From assembly GCF_902493135.1 (NCBI RefSeq), contig NZ_CABUOD010000007.1:1-64000 (forward strand): DNA of 64,000 nucleotides. The letters are read 5' to 3'. The position numbers and the translations under genes are program-made. The notes below the pieces were generated by a model. The model was not told the DNA's origin. It was given only the letters and a program-made list of their open reading frames with translations, and ran no database searches. Source of the DNA: an uncultured Parabacteroides sp. Lineage in GTDB: Bacteria; Bacteroidota; Bacteroidia; Bacteroidales; Tannerellaceae. Numbering within the stretch: the first letter of the stretch is position 1; every line of letters begins with the position of its first letter. This document shows positions 17,933 to 25,566 of this stretch, piece after piece.

Positions 17933-19702
17933 TCAAATTCTCTTCTTTAAGGTAAAGAAGAATGCCATTCCTTTGCCCGACCCGCTCTTGGCGGAGATCT
18001 GTCCTTTGTGGAAGTTCACGCCGTTCTTGACGATGGAGAGTCCCAGGCCGGTCCCGCCGGCCTTGCGGCTACGGCCCTTGTCGACGCGGTAGAAGCGTTC
18101 GAAGATGCGGTTCACGTGCTCTTCCGCGACACCGACGCCGTCGTCCGAAAAGCTGAAGTAGTAGAACTTCGGGTCCTCCTTGTAGCAACTCACCGTGATA
18201 CGGATGCCCTCGCCCGCATAGGCGATCGCATTGTCGTAGAGGTTGCGGAAGATCGAATAGAGCAGCGAATAGTTGCCAAAGACCGTCGGGTGACCCGGAA
18301 GGACCACCTCTGTCGTGATTTTCTTTTCCTCCATCTCCTTCGAGCATTCCTTCTCGATCTCGTCGACCAACTTTGGGATGCTTACTTCCGACAGCTCGAA
18401 CATTTCGGATGCCTCGTCCAGGCGGTTCAACACCGAGATGTCGCGCAGCAGTCCCGTGAGCCGTGTGCTCTGCGAGTAACAGCGTTCGAGGAAGAACCGG
18501 CGCTTGTCGTCTGGCAGCTGCGGGTTGCTGATGATCGTTTCGAGGTAGCCCTGGATGCTGCTGACGGGCGTTTTCAGCTCGTGCGCCACGTTCTGCGTCA
18601 GTTGCCGTTTCATCCGGCTCTCTTCCTCCTGGCGGGAGATGTCGTGGATGGAGATCTCGTAGCTGTTGTCGAGGAACAGGATGCATTCGATCAGGAAGAT
18701 CTTCCCGTTCTTGTCCACCGTGACCGATTCGCGCAGGACTTTCCGCTTGCGGTTCGTGCTTGGGATGTTCGTGGAGAGGAACAGGCGGATCGGCTCCAGT
18801 TCCGGGATGTCGACCGCGTCTTCCGACTGCCGTATCTGTAGGTCGGAAATCAGGTTCGCGAACTGTACGAACAGGATATTGGACAATATCTCCCTGCCTT
18901 CCGGCGTGAACATGGCGAAACCTTCCTTTGCGTACTGGAAATGCTTGATCAGCTTCTCGCGTTCCATCGAGAGTTCGTCCTTGGCTTTCTGCTGGCGGTG
19001 GTAAAGCCCGATGATGTTCTTCGATATGTCTCCGAGTTCGTCGTTGGGAAAGACATATTCGCTCTCCGGCAGGCGGCCTTTCTCCACATTCAGGGCGAAG
19101 TCGCGCAGTTTCGAGATCGTCCGCCCGATGCTGAACGTGAAGCGGGAGAGGACGAAGAAGAAGATCAGCGTCATCAACGCCATGAAGTAGATGAAATCTT
19201 TATCGATCGTCAGCACACGCTGCGTGTAGGGGTCCCAGGGAAGGGCGGAACGGTAGATATACCCGCCGATATTCGTCGCCGTGTAGAAATAGCGTTTGCC
19301 CGTTGAGTTGGACGAGCGGATGGCGAACCCTTCGTTGTAGAGGCGTGCCTTGCGCACCTCGCTGCGGTCGTTATGGTTGTTGAATTCTTCGGCGCCGCTG
19401 TTGTCGAACAGCACTTTCCCCGCCGGGTCGATGATGGTCACGCGGAGATCTTTTTGGGGGATGTCGCCGATGAACCGGTGGACCACCCGGCTGAGGTCCT
19501 CGGCCTCCTGCGCGCGGCGGAACAGCTGGTAGTTGTAATTTCCCAATACGCTATTCAACTTCTCCTGGGCAAACTCCCGCTCCCGCTGGTACTGGAACAG
19601 CAGGAAGCAAGCCGTGAACCCTAAGAACATGGCGAATATCGACCAGAAAAGCCGCTGGCTGAAAGGTATTCTGTTTTTTGTCGTTGATGCTATCTTAACC
19701 AT
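17933..19702 (-). CDS. Sensor histidine kinase, PhoR-like
   Basis: A 589-aa membrane histidine kinase. Two membrane segments (about residues 20-38 and 171-192) flank a periplasmic sensor of about 130 residues. A HAMP-like linker (about 193-245) and a PAS-like segment (about 255-355) come next. The HisKA domain has the phospho-acceptor in NVAHELKTPV (His374). The HATPase domain carries the N-box NLYDNAI (487-493), G1 DDGVGV (520-525) and G2 GTGLGLSIV (550-558). It lies downstream of the response regulator at 19816 on the same strand and is its expected partner. The stimulus is unknown; resemblance to PhoR is at the level of architecture only. Confidence 0.88.
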   Translation of the reverse strand: MVKIASTTKNRIPFSQRLFWSIFAMFLGFTACFLLFQYQREREFAQEKLNSVLGNYNYQLFRRAQEAEDLSRVVHRFIGDIPQKDLRVTIIDPAGKVLFDNSGAEEFNNHNDRSEVRKARLYNEGFAIRSSNSTGKRYFYTATNIGGYIYRSALPWDPYTQRVLTIDKDFIYFMALMTLIFFFVLSRFTFSIGRTISKLRDFALNVEKGRLPESEYVFPNDELGDISKNIIGLYHRQQKAKDELSMEREKLIKHFQYAKEGFAMFTPEGREILSNILFVQFANLISDLQIRQSEDAVDIPELEPIRLFLSTNIPSTNRKRKVLRESVTVDKNGKIFLIECILFLDNSYEISIHDISRQEEESRMKRQLTQNVAHELKTPVSSIQGYLETIISNPQLPDDKRRFFLERCYSQSTRLTGLLRDISVLNRLDEASEMFELSEVSIPKLVDEIEKECSKEMEEKKITTEVVLPGHPTVFGNYSLLYSIFRNLYDNAIAYAGEGIRITVSCYKEDPKFYYFSFSDDGVGVAEEHVNRIFERFYRVDKGRSRKAGGTGLGLSIVKNGVNFHKGQISAKSGSGKGMAFFFTLKKRI

Positions 19703-19707
19703 GGGGT

Positions 19708-19824
19708 AAATTAAGAATTAAGAAGTAAAAATTAAGAATTAAGAAGTAAGAAATCATCTTGGAATGTAAGAACAAGTGCCCGCTCGTTTATATTTTAATT
19801 TTTAATTCTCAATTTTTAATTTTC
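19708..19824. repeat. AT-rich tandem/inverted simple repeat between regulator and kinase
   Basis: Two contiguous 21-bp copies (19708-19728 and 19729-19749) of an AAATTAAGAATTAAGAAG-type unit are followed by a complementary TTTTAATTTTTAATTCTC stretch at 19793-19824, giving an imperfect long hairpin in the spacer between the two genes. Part overlaps the 3' end of the response-regulator gene, whose last codons (FCFEN) come from it. Confidence 0.6.
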
Positions 19825-20502
19825 AAAGCAGTATCCGAAGCCAAGCCGCGTCACGATGTTCTTCCCGTACGGCCCGATCTTTTTGCGCAGGCGGGTGATG
19901 TTGACGTCGATGGTGCGGTCGAGCACGTACACTTCGTCTTTCCATATCCGGGAAAGGATTTCCTCGCGCGAGAACACGTTCCCTTTGTTTTCGAGGAGGA
20001 GCTTCAGTATCTCGAACTCCTTTTTGGTGAGCGGGATTTCCTGTCCGTCGACGGTGGCTTTGATGCGTTTCGTGTCGAGTGAGAGGGTTTCGTATTCGAG
20101 GCATTCGTTTTCCTGCTCTTTCTCCTTGTCCGATGTGCGGCGCAGCACGGCTTTCACGCGTGCCGCCACCTGTCGGATGGAGAAGGGCTTGGATATATAG
20201 TCGTCGGCTCCTAAGCTGAAGCCTGTCAGCATGTCGTTTTCGGTGTCCTTGGCCGTCAGGAAGATGATGGGGATGTCGGCCGTCTTCTCTTCTTTTCTGA
20301 GGATACTGGCCATCTTGAATCCGGATATTTCACCCATCATGACGTCTAAAAGCAGCAACTGGTAGGAGGCAATGTCCATCTTCAACGCTTCCTCGGCACT
20401 GAAAGCCGTGTCTACCTCATACCCTTCTATCTCAAGATTGAACTTGAGGATCTCGCATAAATCCTCTTCATCGTCCACTACAAGAATCTTCGGCATGTCC
20501 AT
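19816..20502 (-). CDS. Response regulator, OmpR/PhoB family
   Basis: A 228-aa DNA-binding response regulator. The receiver domain has the acidic pair DD (residues 10-11), phospho-acceptor Asp53 in LLLDVMM, the conserved Thr in FLTAKD and Lys105 in SKPF. The C-terminal winged helix (about 135-228) has EIPLTKKEFEILKLLLENKG and RTIDVNITRLRKKIG. The frame is open further upstream to 20583, but the ATG at 20502 (or at 20496, giving MPKILVVDDE) fits the family. It is transcribed ahead of the histidine kinase with a spacer of about 110 bp. Genes it controls are not evident from the sequence. Confidence 0.9.
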   Translation of the reverse strand: MDMPKILVVDDEEDLCEILKFNLEIEGYEVDTAFSAEEALKMDIASYQLLLLDVMMGEISGFKMASILRKEEKTADIPIIFLTAKDTENDMLTGFSLGADDYISKPFSIRQVAARVKAVLRRTSDKEKEQENECLEYETLSLDTKRIKATVDGQEIPLTKKEFEILKLLLENKGNVFSREEILSRIWKDEVYVLDRTIDVNITRLRKKIGPYGKNIVTRLGFGYCFEN

Positions 20503-20606
20503 ACTCTTTGTCTCTTTTTTATTACAAATACAATTCATATCCGCAAAGGACGCAGTTCCGTATTTCGATGGAATGAAATACATATTACATTCTTGTTACA
20601 AATGCA

Positions 20607-21452
20607 TCAGATCGCCACCTCCTGCCAATGTCCGCCGATCAGTTCGCGGGTAGATTTGAACCCGGCTTTTTTCAGCAGTCCGAATGCTTCCGTCCGTCCG
20701 TCGTTCACCAGGTCGGGATAGTGGCAGTCGGAGTTTACCATCACCGGAATATCCAGCTCGCGTAGGCGGTGCAGGTAGGCGGTGTGCGGATAGACCTCCT
20801 GTTTCTTCACGAGGTTCTTCGTGTTGACTTCGACCATCAGGCCTTTTTCGGCGATCAGGTGCAGGCAGTCGTTGAGCGGCCTTTGATACCAGTCCGCTTG
20901 CAGGTCGAAGCCGTCACATTTGTGGCCGTTCATGTATATTTTGTCCATGTGGCCGACGATGTCGATCCCGCCTGCTTCGATCATTTGCTGCGTGGAGTTG
21001 AAATAATGGGCGACCAGCTTGCGGATATCCCCGTCGTAGTAGGTGTCGACGGACTTCTTGTATTCCCGGAAAGAGCCGTCGATGCACACCATGTTCCTTT
21101 CCGCGAGCGGTTGTGCGACCGGCAGAAAGTGGATGGAGCCGATGCGGTAATCGAGCGGCAGGTTGCGGAAGTAGGGGATGGATGCGTTATAGCTCTCGTC
21201 CAAGAAATCGATTTCCAGTCCTACGTATATTTCCAACCGGTCGCTGTATTTCTTTTTCAGTCGTTCTATTTCCATCAGATATTCGGGCATATCGTCTTTC
21301 GACATGTTCCAGAAAGTTTCGAACGGCAATGGCGAATGGGAAGAAAAGCCGTAGGCGCGAAACCCGTGCGAAACGGCGAATTTAACGAAGTCTTCCGGCG
21401 TGCTTCGCCCGTCGCAGAATGTACAATGGCTATGATAGTTACTGAGTTGCAT
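20607..21452 (-). CDS. PHP-domain histidinol-phosphatase-like protein
   Basis: A 281-aa PHP-domain metal hydrolase. Metal ligands are visible in NYHSHCTFCDGR near the N-terminus, in GLEIDF (about 98), GSIHFLP (about 123), DIVGHMDK and NSDCHYPD (about 248). The whole length matches HisK/HisJ-type histidinol phosphatases, which dephosphorylate histidinol phosphate in histidine synthesis. No other his gene is nearby, so a general phosphoesterase role is also possible. The start at 21452 is chosen because a TACCTTTG promoter box (21473-21480, minus strand) lies just upstream; the frame extends further but would include the promoter. Confidence 0.75.
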   Translation of the reverse strand: MQLSNYHSHCTFCDGRSTPEDFVKFAVSHGFRAYGFSSHSPLPFETFWNMSKDDMPEYLMEIERLKKKYSDRLEIYVGLEIDFLDESYNASIPYFRNLPLDYRIGSIHFLPVAQPLAERNMVCIDGSFREYKKSVDTYYDGDIRKLVAHYFNSTQQMIEAGGIDIVGHMDKIYMNGHKCDGFDLQADWYQRPLNDCLHLIAEKGLMVEVNTKNLVKKQEVYPHTAYLHRLRELDIPVMVNSDCHYPDLVNDGRTEAFGLLKKAGFKSTRELIGGHWQEVAI

Positions 21453-21472
21453 AAAAATTACTTGTGATAGGA

Positions 21473-21480
21473 CAAAGGTA
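21473..21480 (-). promoter_or_regulatory. -7 element of the PHP phosphatase gene
   Basis: On the minus strand TACCTTTG matches TAnnTTTG, about 20 bp before the chosen start at 21452. No good -33 box is seen. Confidence 0.5.
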
Positions 21481-21568
21481 ATTCTTTTCTTTTGAAGAAT
21501 AGCCCATTTTAATGAAAAAGGCGAAGACCGTTTCCGATCCTCGCCTCTTGTATTTGCTGAAAACAAAC

Positions 21569-22759
21569 TTACTTGATTACGTTCAGTTCTTTTCCGACTT
21601 TGATAAATGCGGCAATTGCTTTATCCAGGTGTTCTGTTTCGTGGCCGGCGGACAACTGTACGCGGATACGTGCCTGGTCTTTCGGTACTACCGGATAGTA
21701 GAAACCGGTTACATAGATGCCTTCTTCCTGCATCTTGGCAGCGAAATCCTGGGATAATTTAGCGTCATACAGCATAACGGCGCAGATAGCGGACTGGGTC
21801 GGCTTGATGTCGAAACCGGCAGCCAGCATCTTTTCGCGGAAGTAGCTGACGTTGTTCATCAGTTTCGTATGCAAAGCGTCGCTTTCTTTCAGCATCTTGA
21901 ACATTTCCAGGCTGGCGCCTACAATAGCGGGGGCGACAGAGTTGGAGAACAGATAAGGACGGGAGCGCTGGCGCAGCATGTCGATGATCTCTTTCTTTCC
22001 GGTTGTGAATCCACCCATAGCGCCGCCGAATGCCTTACCTAACGTGCCGGTGAAGATATCGACTCTTCCGTAGACATTATATTGTTCAGCCACACCGTGT
22101 CCTGTCGGGCCTACGACACCGGCGGAGTGGGATTCGTCGACCATTACCAAGGCATCGTATTTTTCAGCCAGTTCGCAGATCTTGTCCATCGGAGCCACGT
22201 TTCCGTCCATAGAGAACACACCGTCTGTTGCGATGATGCGGTGACGTTGTGCCTGGGCTTCTTGCAGGCAACGTTCCAGGTCGGCCATGTCTGCGTTGGC
22301 ATAACGATAGCGTTTTGCCTTGCAAAGACGTACGCCGTCGATGATGGAAGCATGGTTCAATGCGTCGGAGATGATCGCATCCTCTTCAGTGAACAATGGT
22401 TCGAACAAGCCGCCGTTGGCATCGAAGCAGGCAGCATACAGGATCGTATCTTCGGTTTTGAAATAGTCGGAGATAGCGGCTTCCAGCTGTTTGTGCAGAT
22501 CCTGCGTCCCGCAGATGAAACGGACGGATGACATGCCGTATCCGTGTGTGTCCATCGCTTCTTTGGCTGCCTTGATCAGACGCTGGTTGTCAGACAGGCC
22601 TAAGTAGTTGTTTGCGCAGAAGTTCAAAACGTCGCTTCCTGCGTTTACTTTGATGTCGGCTCTTTGAGGAGTGGTGATGATACGCTCGTTCTTATACAAT
22701 CCGGCAGCTTTGATGTTTGCCAATTCCTGAGTAAGGAAATCTTTCAGTTTACCGTACAT
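21569..22759 (-). CDS. kbl: 2-amino-3-ketobutyrate CoA ligase (glycine C-acetyltransferase)
   Basis: A 396-aa PLP enzyme of the alpha-oxoamine synthase family. It converts 2-amino-3-ketobutyrate and CoA into glycine and acetyl-CoA, the second step of threonine degradation. Visible motifs are NFCANNYLGL, GYGMSSVRFICGT, the PLP-contacting VDESHSAG (about 208-215) and the PLP-lysine in TGTLGKAFGG (about Lys242). The full length is normal for Kbl. It is divergent from a threonine dehydrogenase-like gene (23000), the enzyme of the first step, which makes the assignment firm compared with other members of this family such as BioF or serine palmitoyltransferase. Confidence 0.93.
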   Translation of the reverse strand: MYGKLKDFLTQELANIKAAGLYKNERIITTPQRADIKVNAGSDVLNFCANNYLGLSDNQRLIKAAKEAMDTHGYGMSSVRFICGTQDLHKQLEAAISDYFKTEDTILYAACFDANGGLFEPLFTEEDAIISDALNHASIIDGVRLCKAKRYRYANADMADLERCLQEAQAQRHRIIATDGVFSMDGNVAPMDKICELAEKYDALVMVDESHSAGVVGPTGHGVAEQYNVYGRVDIFTGTLGKAFGGAMGGFTTGKKEIIDMLRQRSRPYLFSNSVAPAIVGASLEMFKMLKESDALHTKLMNNVSYFREKMLAAGFDIKPTQSAICAVMLYDAKLSQDFAAKMQEEGIYVTGFYYPVVPKDQARIRVQLSAGHETEHLDKAIAAFIKVGKELNVIK

Positions 22760-22999
22760 AACTTTGTTTTTTGTTAGTATTTTTAATTAAGTTGACAATT
22801 ATATCTCTTTTATCGCAGACAAGTGGCAATGTATGATGCTTGAAACCAGTTTTTCTTTGTCTCTGATTTGTCTGTCGATGCGGCAAAGGTCATATTTTTT
22901 TTGAATATATAGGCTAAAAAAATACAAGAAATTCATACCGGAATGTTTTTATTCTCTATACCTTTGCCATCGAAAAAACTTAAAAGAACATCAAACGCA
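22760..22999. promoter_or_regulatory. Divergent promoter region of kbl and tdh
   Basis: The plus strand has a TACCTTTG -7 box at 22959-22966, about 34 bp before the ATG at 23000. The minus strand has a GACCTTTG near-match (22884-22891) that could serve kbl with a long leader of about 120 nt. No palindromic operator stands out. Confidence 0.55.
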
Positions 23000-23953
23000 A
23001 TGAAGAATGTATTAGTAATTGGTTCTACCGGTCAGATTGGATCAGAGTTAACCATGAAGTTGAGAGGTATCTACGGTGGAAACATTGTAGCAGGTTACAT
23101 CCCCGGACAGGAGCCTAAGGGCGAACTGCTGGAATCGGGACCTTCTGCAATTGTCGACATTACAAACGAACAGCAGATTGCTGAGACTGTGTCAAAATAT
23201 AAGGTAGATACGATTTATAACTTGGCAGCATTGCTGTCAGCCGTTGCAGAAGCGAAACCGCAGCTTGCCTGGAAAATCGGTATGGGCGGTTTGTTTAATG
23301 TATTGGAAGTCGCCCGTGAAATGCATTGTGCGGTATTCACTCCGAGCTCAATCGGCGTATTCGGCAATAACACGCCGAAGGACAAGACTCCGCAGGATAC
23401 GATCCGTAACCCGCGTACTATGTACGGTGTTACGAAAGTTTCAGGCGAGTTGTTGAGTGACTACTACAACATCCGTTTCGGCGTCGACACCCGTTCCGTA
23501 CGTTTTCCGGGACTTATCTCCTATGTGACACCTCCGGGTGGCGGTACGACCGACTATGCCGTCGATATCTATTATTCTGCTGCCAAAGGCGAGAAGTTCG
23601 TATGTCCGATCAAGCAGGGTACATTCATGGATATGATGTATATGCCGGACGGCCTGCGTGCAGCTATTGAAATTATGGAAGCCGATTCTACGAAGTTTGT
23701 TCATCGTAACTCTTTCAACATCGCATCCATGAGCTTCGATCCTGAAATTATCTACAGTAACATCAAAAAGTATATTCCTGACTTCCAGATGGAATATGAT
23801 GTAGATCCGTTGCGTCAGGCTATCGCAGAATCTTGGCCGAACTCTCTGGACGACACATGTGCCCGTCAGGAATGGGGCTGGAAACCTGAATACGACTTGG
23901 ATTCCATGACTCAGGATATGCTGGCTAAATTGAAGGAACGTTTCAACAAGTAA
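23000..23953 (+). CDS. L-threonine 3-dehydrogenase, SDR/epimerase type
   Basis: A 317-aa short-chain dehydrogenase of the extended (epimerase-like) type. The NAD-binding motif GSTGQIG is at residues 8-14 and the catalytic Tyr/Lys pair in TMYGVTK near 143-147; PSSIGVFG precedes it. This SDR form of threonine dehydrogenase oxidises L-threonine to 2-amino-3-ketobutyrate, the substrate of the divergent kbl product. The family also holds UDP-sugar epimerases, but the kbl neighbour favours threonine dehydrogenase. An open frame extends to 22943, but that would place the -7 promoter box inside the gene; the ATG at 23000 is preferred. Confidence 0.85.
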   Translation: MKNVLVIGSTGQIGSELTMKLRGIYGGNIVAGYIPGQEPKGELLESGPSAIVDITNEQQIAETVSKYKVDTIYNLAALLSAVAEAKPQLAWKIGMGGLFNVLEVAREMHCAVFTPSSIGVFGNNTPKDKTPQDTIRNPRTMYGVTKVSGELLSDYYNIRFGVDTRSVRFPGLISYVTPPGGGTTDYAVDIYYSAAKGEKFVCPIKQGTFMDMMYMPDGLRAAIEIMEADSTKFVHRNSFNIASMSFDPEIIYSNIKKYIPDFQMEYDVDPLRQAIAESWPNSLDDTCARQEWGWKPEYDLDSMTQDMLAKLKERFNK

Positions 23954-23989
23954 GTTTGATTTCCCGGTCATTAAGATCGATAGGAAAGG

Positions 23990-24021
23990 GGCGACTATCC
24001 ATCCGGGCAGTCGCCTTTTTT
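23990..24021 (+). terminator. Rho-independent terminator after tdh
   Basis: A GGCGACT / AGTCGCC hairpin with a 12-nt loop is followed by six T. Confidence 0.8.
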
Positions 24022-24116
24022 GTTTGGATCGTTCTTATTCGGCATTGTAGGTCGTTCCAATGACGGTGCAACTGTTGCCTGTGCCGGGCATGATTAAGCC
24101 AAAAGTGCGTGAAAAC

Positions 24117-24282
24117 TATGTTGTAAAACATAGGATAGTTAAATCAGGTTAAGGGAATGCTCTTTTTTGTGGAATTAGTATGCTGTATAACATAAACTCT
24201 CTATATTTGCATCGTGTTTTTCATGGTATTAGATTTAAGGTTAACAATGAAGATTGGCTGTCCGTGACGGATGGCCTTTTTT
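24117..24282 (+). ncRNA. Operator-promoter-short RNA unit, copy 1
   Basis: This unit contains an operator-like palindrome TATGTTGTAAAACATA (24117-24132), a second one TATGCTGTATAACATA (24179-24194), a TATATTTG -7 box (24202-24209) and a transcribed part ending in a 9-bp hairpin (24256-24276) plus six T. The expected RNA is about 65-70 nt. A 69-nt stretch (24214-24282) is identical to copy 2, while the flanks have diverged, which argues for function. The RNA contains a 14-codon frame from the ATG at 24223 to a TGA in the hairpin loop (MVLDLRLTMKIGCP), so a leader-peptide attenuator is the alternative. No protein gene follows directly. I cannot match it to a named RNA family. Confidence 0.55.
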
Positions 24283-24298
24283 ATTTTGTACCCGTTCT

Positions 24299-24335
24299 GG
24301 TTCTTCCCGATGATTATCGGGTGAACCTTTTTTTT
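24299..24335 (+). terminator. Second strong terminator after RNA copy 1
   Basis: GGTTCttCCCGAT / ATCGGGtgAACC with a 4-nt loop is followed by eight T, 23 bp after the first terminator. It would stop any read-through of RNA copy 1. Confidence 0.8.
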
Positions 24336-24375
24336 CATCCCCTTATTGTACGATCTTTCAGAAAGCCATTGGTCT

Positions 24376-24540
24376 GAATCGAAACTACTACTGCATCTAA
24401 TACGATTTTCTATCCCATTTAAATCAAATTACATGCAAGGGTAATATTTTTTAACAAACAATAGTTTTATGTACGTGCTTGTGGATTAGATTTTTATGTC
24501 GTATTTCCTTTTTAAAGGGGGATATTGTCGTTTTTTTATA
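24376..24540. repeat. Dispersed non-coding repeat, copy 1
   Basis: About 165 bp resembling 40941-41103: the first about 90 bp (from CGAAACT to TTTTTTAACAAACA) are nearly identical, the middle about 50 bp diverge, and the end GGGGGATATTGTCGTTTTTTT is conserved in both. No reading frame or transposase is present. Its nature is unknown (structured leader, mini-element or RNA). Confidence 0.6.
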
Positions 24541-24603
24541 CAAAGAAGAGGTGTGGCCAGTTGCAAAAGAGGCATCGATCAGTTGTGAATCGTGCTGATT
24601 AAT

Positions 24604-24770
24604 TATGTTTTGCAGCATGTTTTCGTTAAATAGATTTAAATAAACGAGATTTCCAAGTAAAAGTATATGCTGCATAACATAAAATGTCTATATTTGCACT
24701 GTGTTTTTCATGGTATTAGATTTAAGGTTAACAATGAAGATTGGCTGTCCGTGACGGATGGCCTTTTTTT
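24604..24770 (+). ncRNA. Operator-promoter-short RNA unit, copy 2
   Basis: Every element of copy 1 is repeated exactly 487 bp downstream: palindromes TATGTTTTGCAGCATG (24604-24619) and TATGCTGCATAACATA (24666-24681), a TATATTTG -7 box (24689-24696), the 69-nt stretch identical to copy 1 (24701-24769) with the 14-codon frame from the ATG at 24710, and the terminator hairpin 24743-24763 with a T-run. The palindromes are diverged between copies but stay 62 bp apart, whereas the transcribed part is unchanged. Product and targets are unknown. Confidence 0.55.
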
Positions 24771-24809
24771 GTTTTTACGGCGGGTATATAATGAGTCTTT
24801 CGTTTATCA

Positions 24810-24953
24810 TTACGGGAAATTGCCTTGACCCGGCGGTCCCCATGCTTCGGTCTGAATATCTTCCTGTGCCCGCCATGCCTGTTCAATGTGGTCCTCCACA
24901 GGCCGGTGCGTCAACGCTAAATCGTATGGAAGGGTAACTCCGACTGCATACAT
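24810..24953 (-). pseudogene. Short minus-strand frame, possible gene remnant or small protein
   Basis: A 47-codon frame from ATG (24953) to TAA (24810), continuing open without a start to about 25010. The translation (for example YDLALTHRPVEDHIEQAWRA, ending GPPGQGNFP) has a protein-like composition unlike random AT-rich spacer, and local G+C is higher. I do not recognise it. It could be the 3' remnant of a lost gene or a genuine small protein; no promoter box is clear upstream. Confidence 0.3.
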
Positions 24954-25017
24954 CAAGACTTTAAGTGAAATATCAAGTAAATAAGGCTGTATTGCTTTTA
25001 TTCCGGTTGGATTCTAT

Positions 25018-25025
25018 TACTTTTG
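25018..25025 (+). promoter_or_regulatory. -7 element of the GNAT gene
   Basis: TACTTTTG matches TAnnTTTG, 25 bp before the ATG at 25050. Confidence 0.5.
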
Positions 25026-25049
25026 TAGCATAAAATATAGAAATAGAAT

Positions 25050-25472
25050 ATGATTAGAAAAGTAGAATCTGCGGATTATCCTCGCTTAATGGAAATTTGG
25101 GAAAGTGCGGTATTACATACTCATGATTTCCTGAAAAAAGAAGATTTTTTGTATTATAAGGAACATGTGCCATCTTATTTCCCGTATGTTACTTTATTGG
25201 GCTTCGAGCAGGAAGGCTGTTTGGTCGGCTTTATTGGTATAGCCGAAGATAATATAGAAATGTTGTTTATTGATAACGACTATAGAGGAAAAGGGATTGG
25301 CAAACAATTGATTTTTCATGTCATAAATGAATTGCATGTGACCAAAGTGGATGTAAATGAACAGAATGTCCAGGCGGTAGGCTTCTATAAACATATAGGA
25401 TTTAATGTCGTGACGAAATCAGAATTGGATAATGAAGGTAAGGCATATCCTATTTTGCATATGCAATTATAG
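25050..25472 (+). CDS. GNAT family N-acetyltransferase
   Basis: A 140-aa single-domain acetyltransferase. The acetyl-CoA-binding loop is RGKGIG (about residues 87-92) in the context FIDNDYRGKGIGKQLI, and the C-terminal NVQAVGFYKHIGF motif is typical of the family. Length and pattern resemble E. coli YjaB-type enzymes. The acceptor substrate (an amine of a protein, amino acid or small molecule) cannot be told. It stands alone between the short-RNA region and an aldo/keto reductase, with its own promoter box. Confidence 0.85.
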   Translation: MIRKVESADYPRLMEIWESAVLHTHDFLKKEDFLYYKEHVPSYFPYVTLLGFEQEGCLVGFIGIAEDNIEMLFIDNDYRGKGIGKQLIFHVINELHVTKVDVNEQNVQAVGFYKHIGFNVVTKSELDNEGKAYPILHMQL

Positions 25473-25501
25473 CGGATTATCCGAACTCAAGTTATTATTT
25501 T

Positions 25502-25509
25502 TATCTTTG
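25502..25509 (+). promoter_or_regulatory. -7 element of the aldo/keto reductase gene
   Basis: TATCTTTG matches TAnnTTTG; the start would be near 25515, giving a leader of about 50 nt before the ATG at 25567. Confidence 0.55.
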
Positions 25510-25566
25510 TGTTTTTGATTGTATTTGTATCCCTGAAAAAGATTCATGTAACTAAAATATCATAAT

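Noticed and set aside
17933..20502. The two-component system as the activator of the sigma-54 promoters
   Set aside because: The response regulator is of the OmpR/PhoB type with a winged helix and has no sigma-54-interacting AAA+ domain.
24214..24282. The short RNA unit as a copy of the 22-bp repeats near 58 kb, because both contain TTCATGG
   Set aside because: Only about eight bases agree and the spacing pattern is absent, so the match is probably chance.
24376..24540. The dispersed repeat as an insertion sequence
   Set aside because: There is no transposase frame, and I could not find terminal inverted repeats or target-site duplications.
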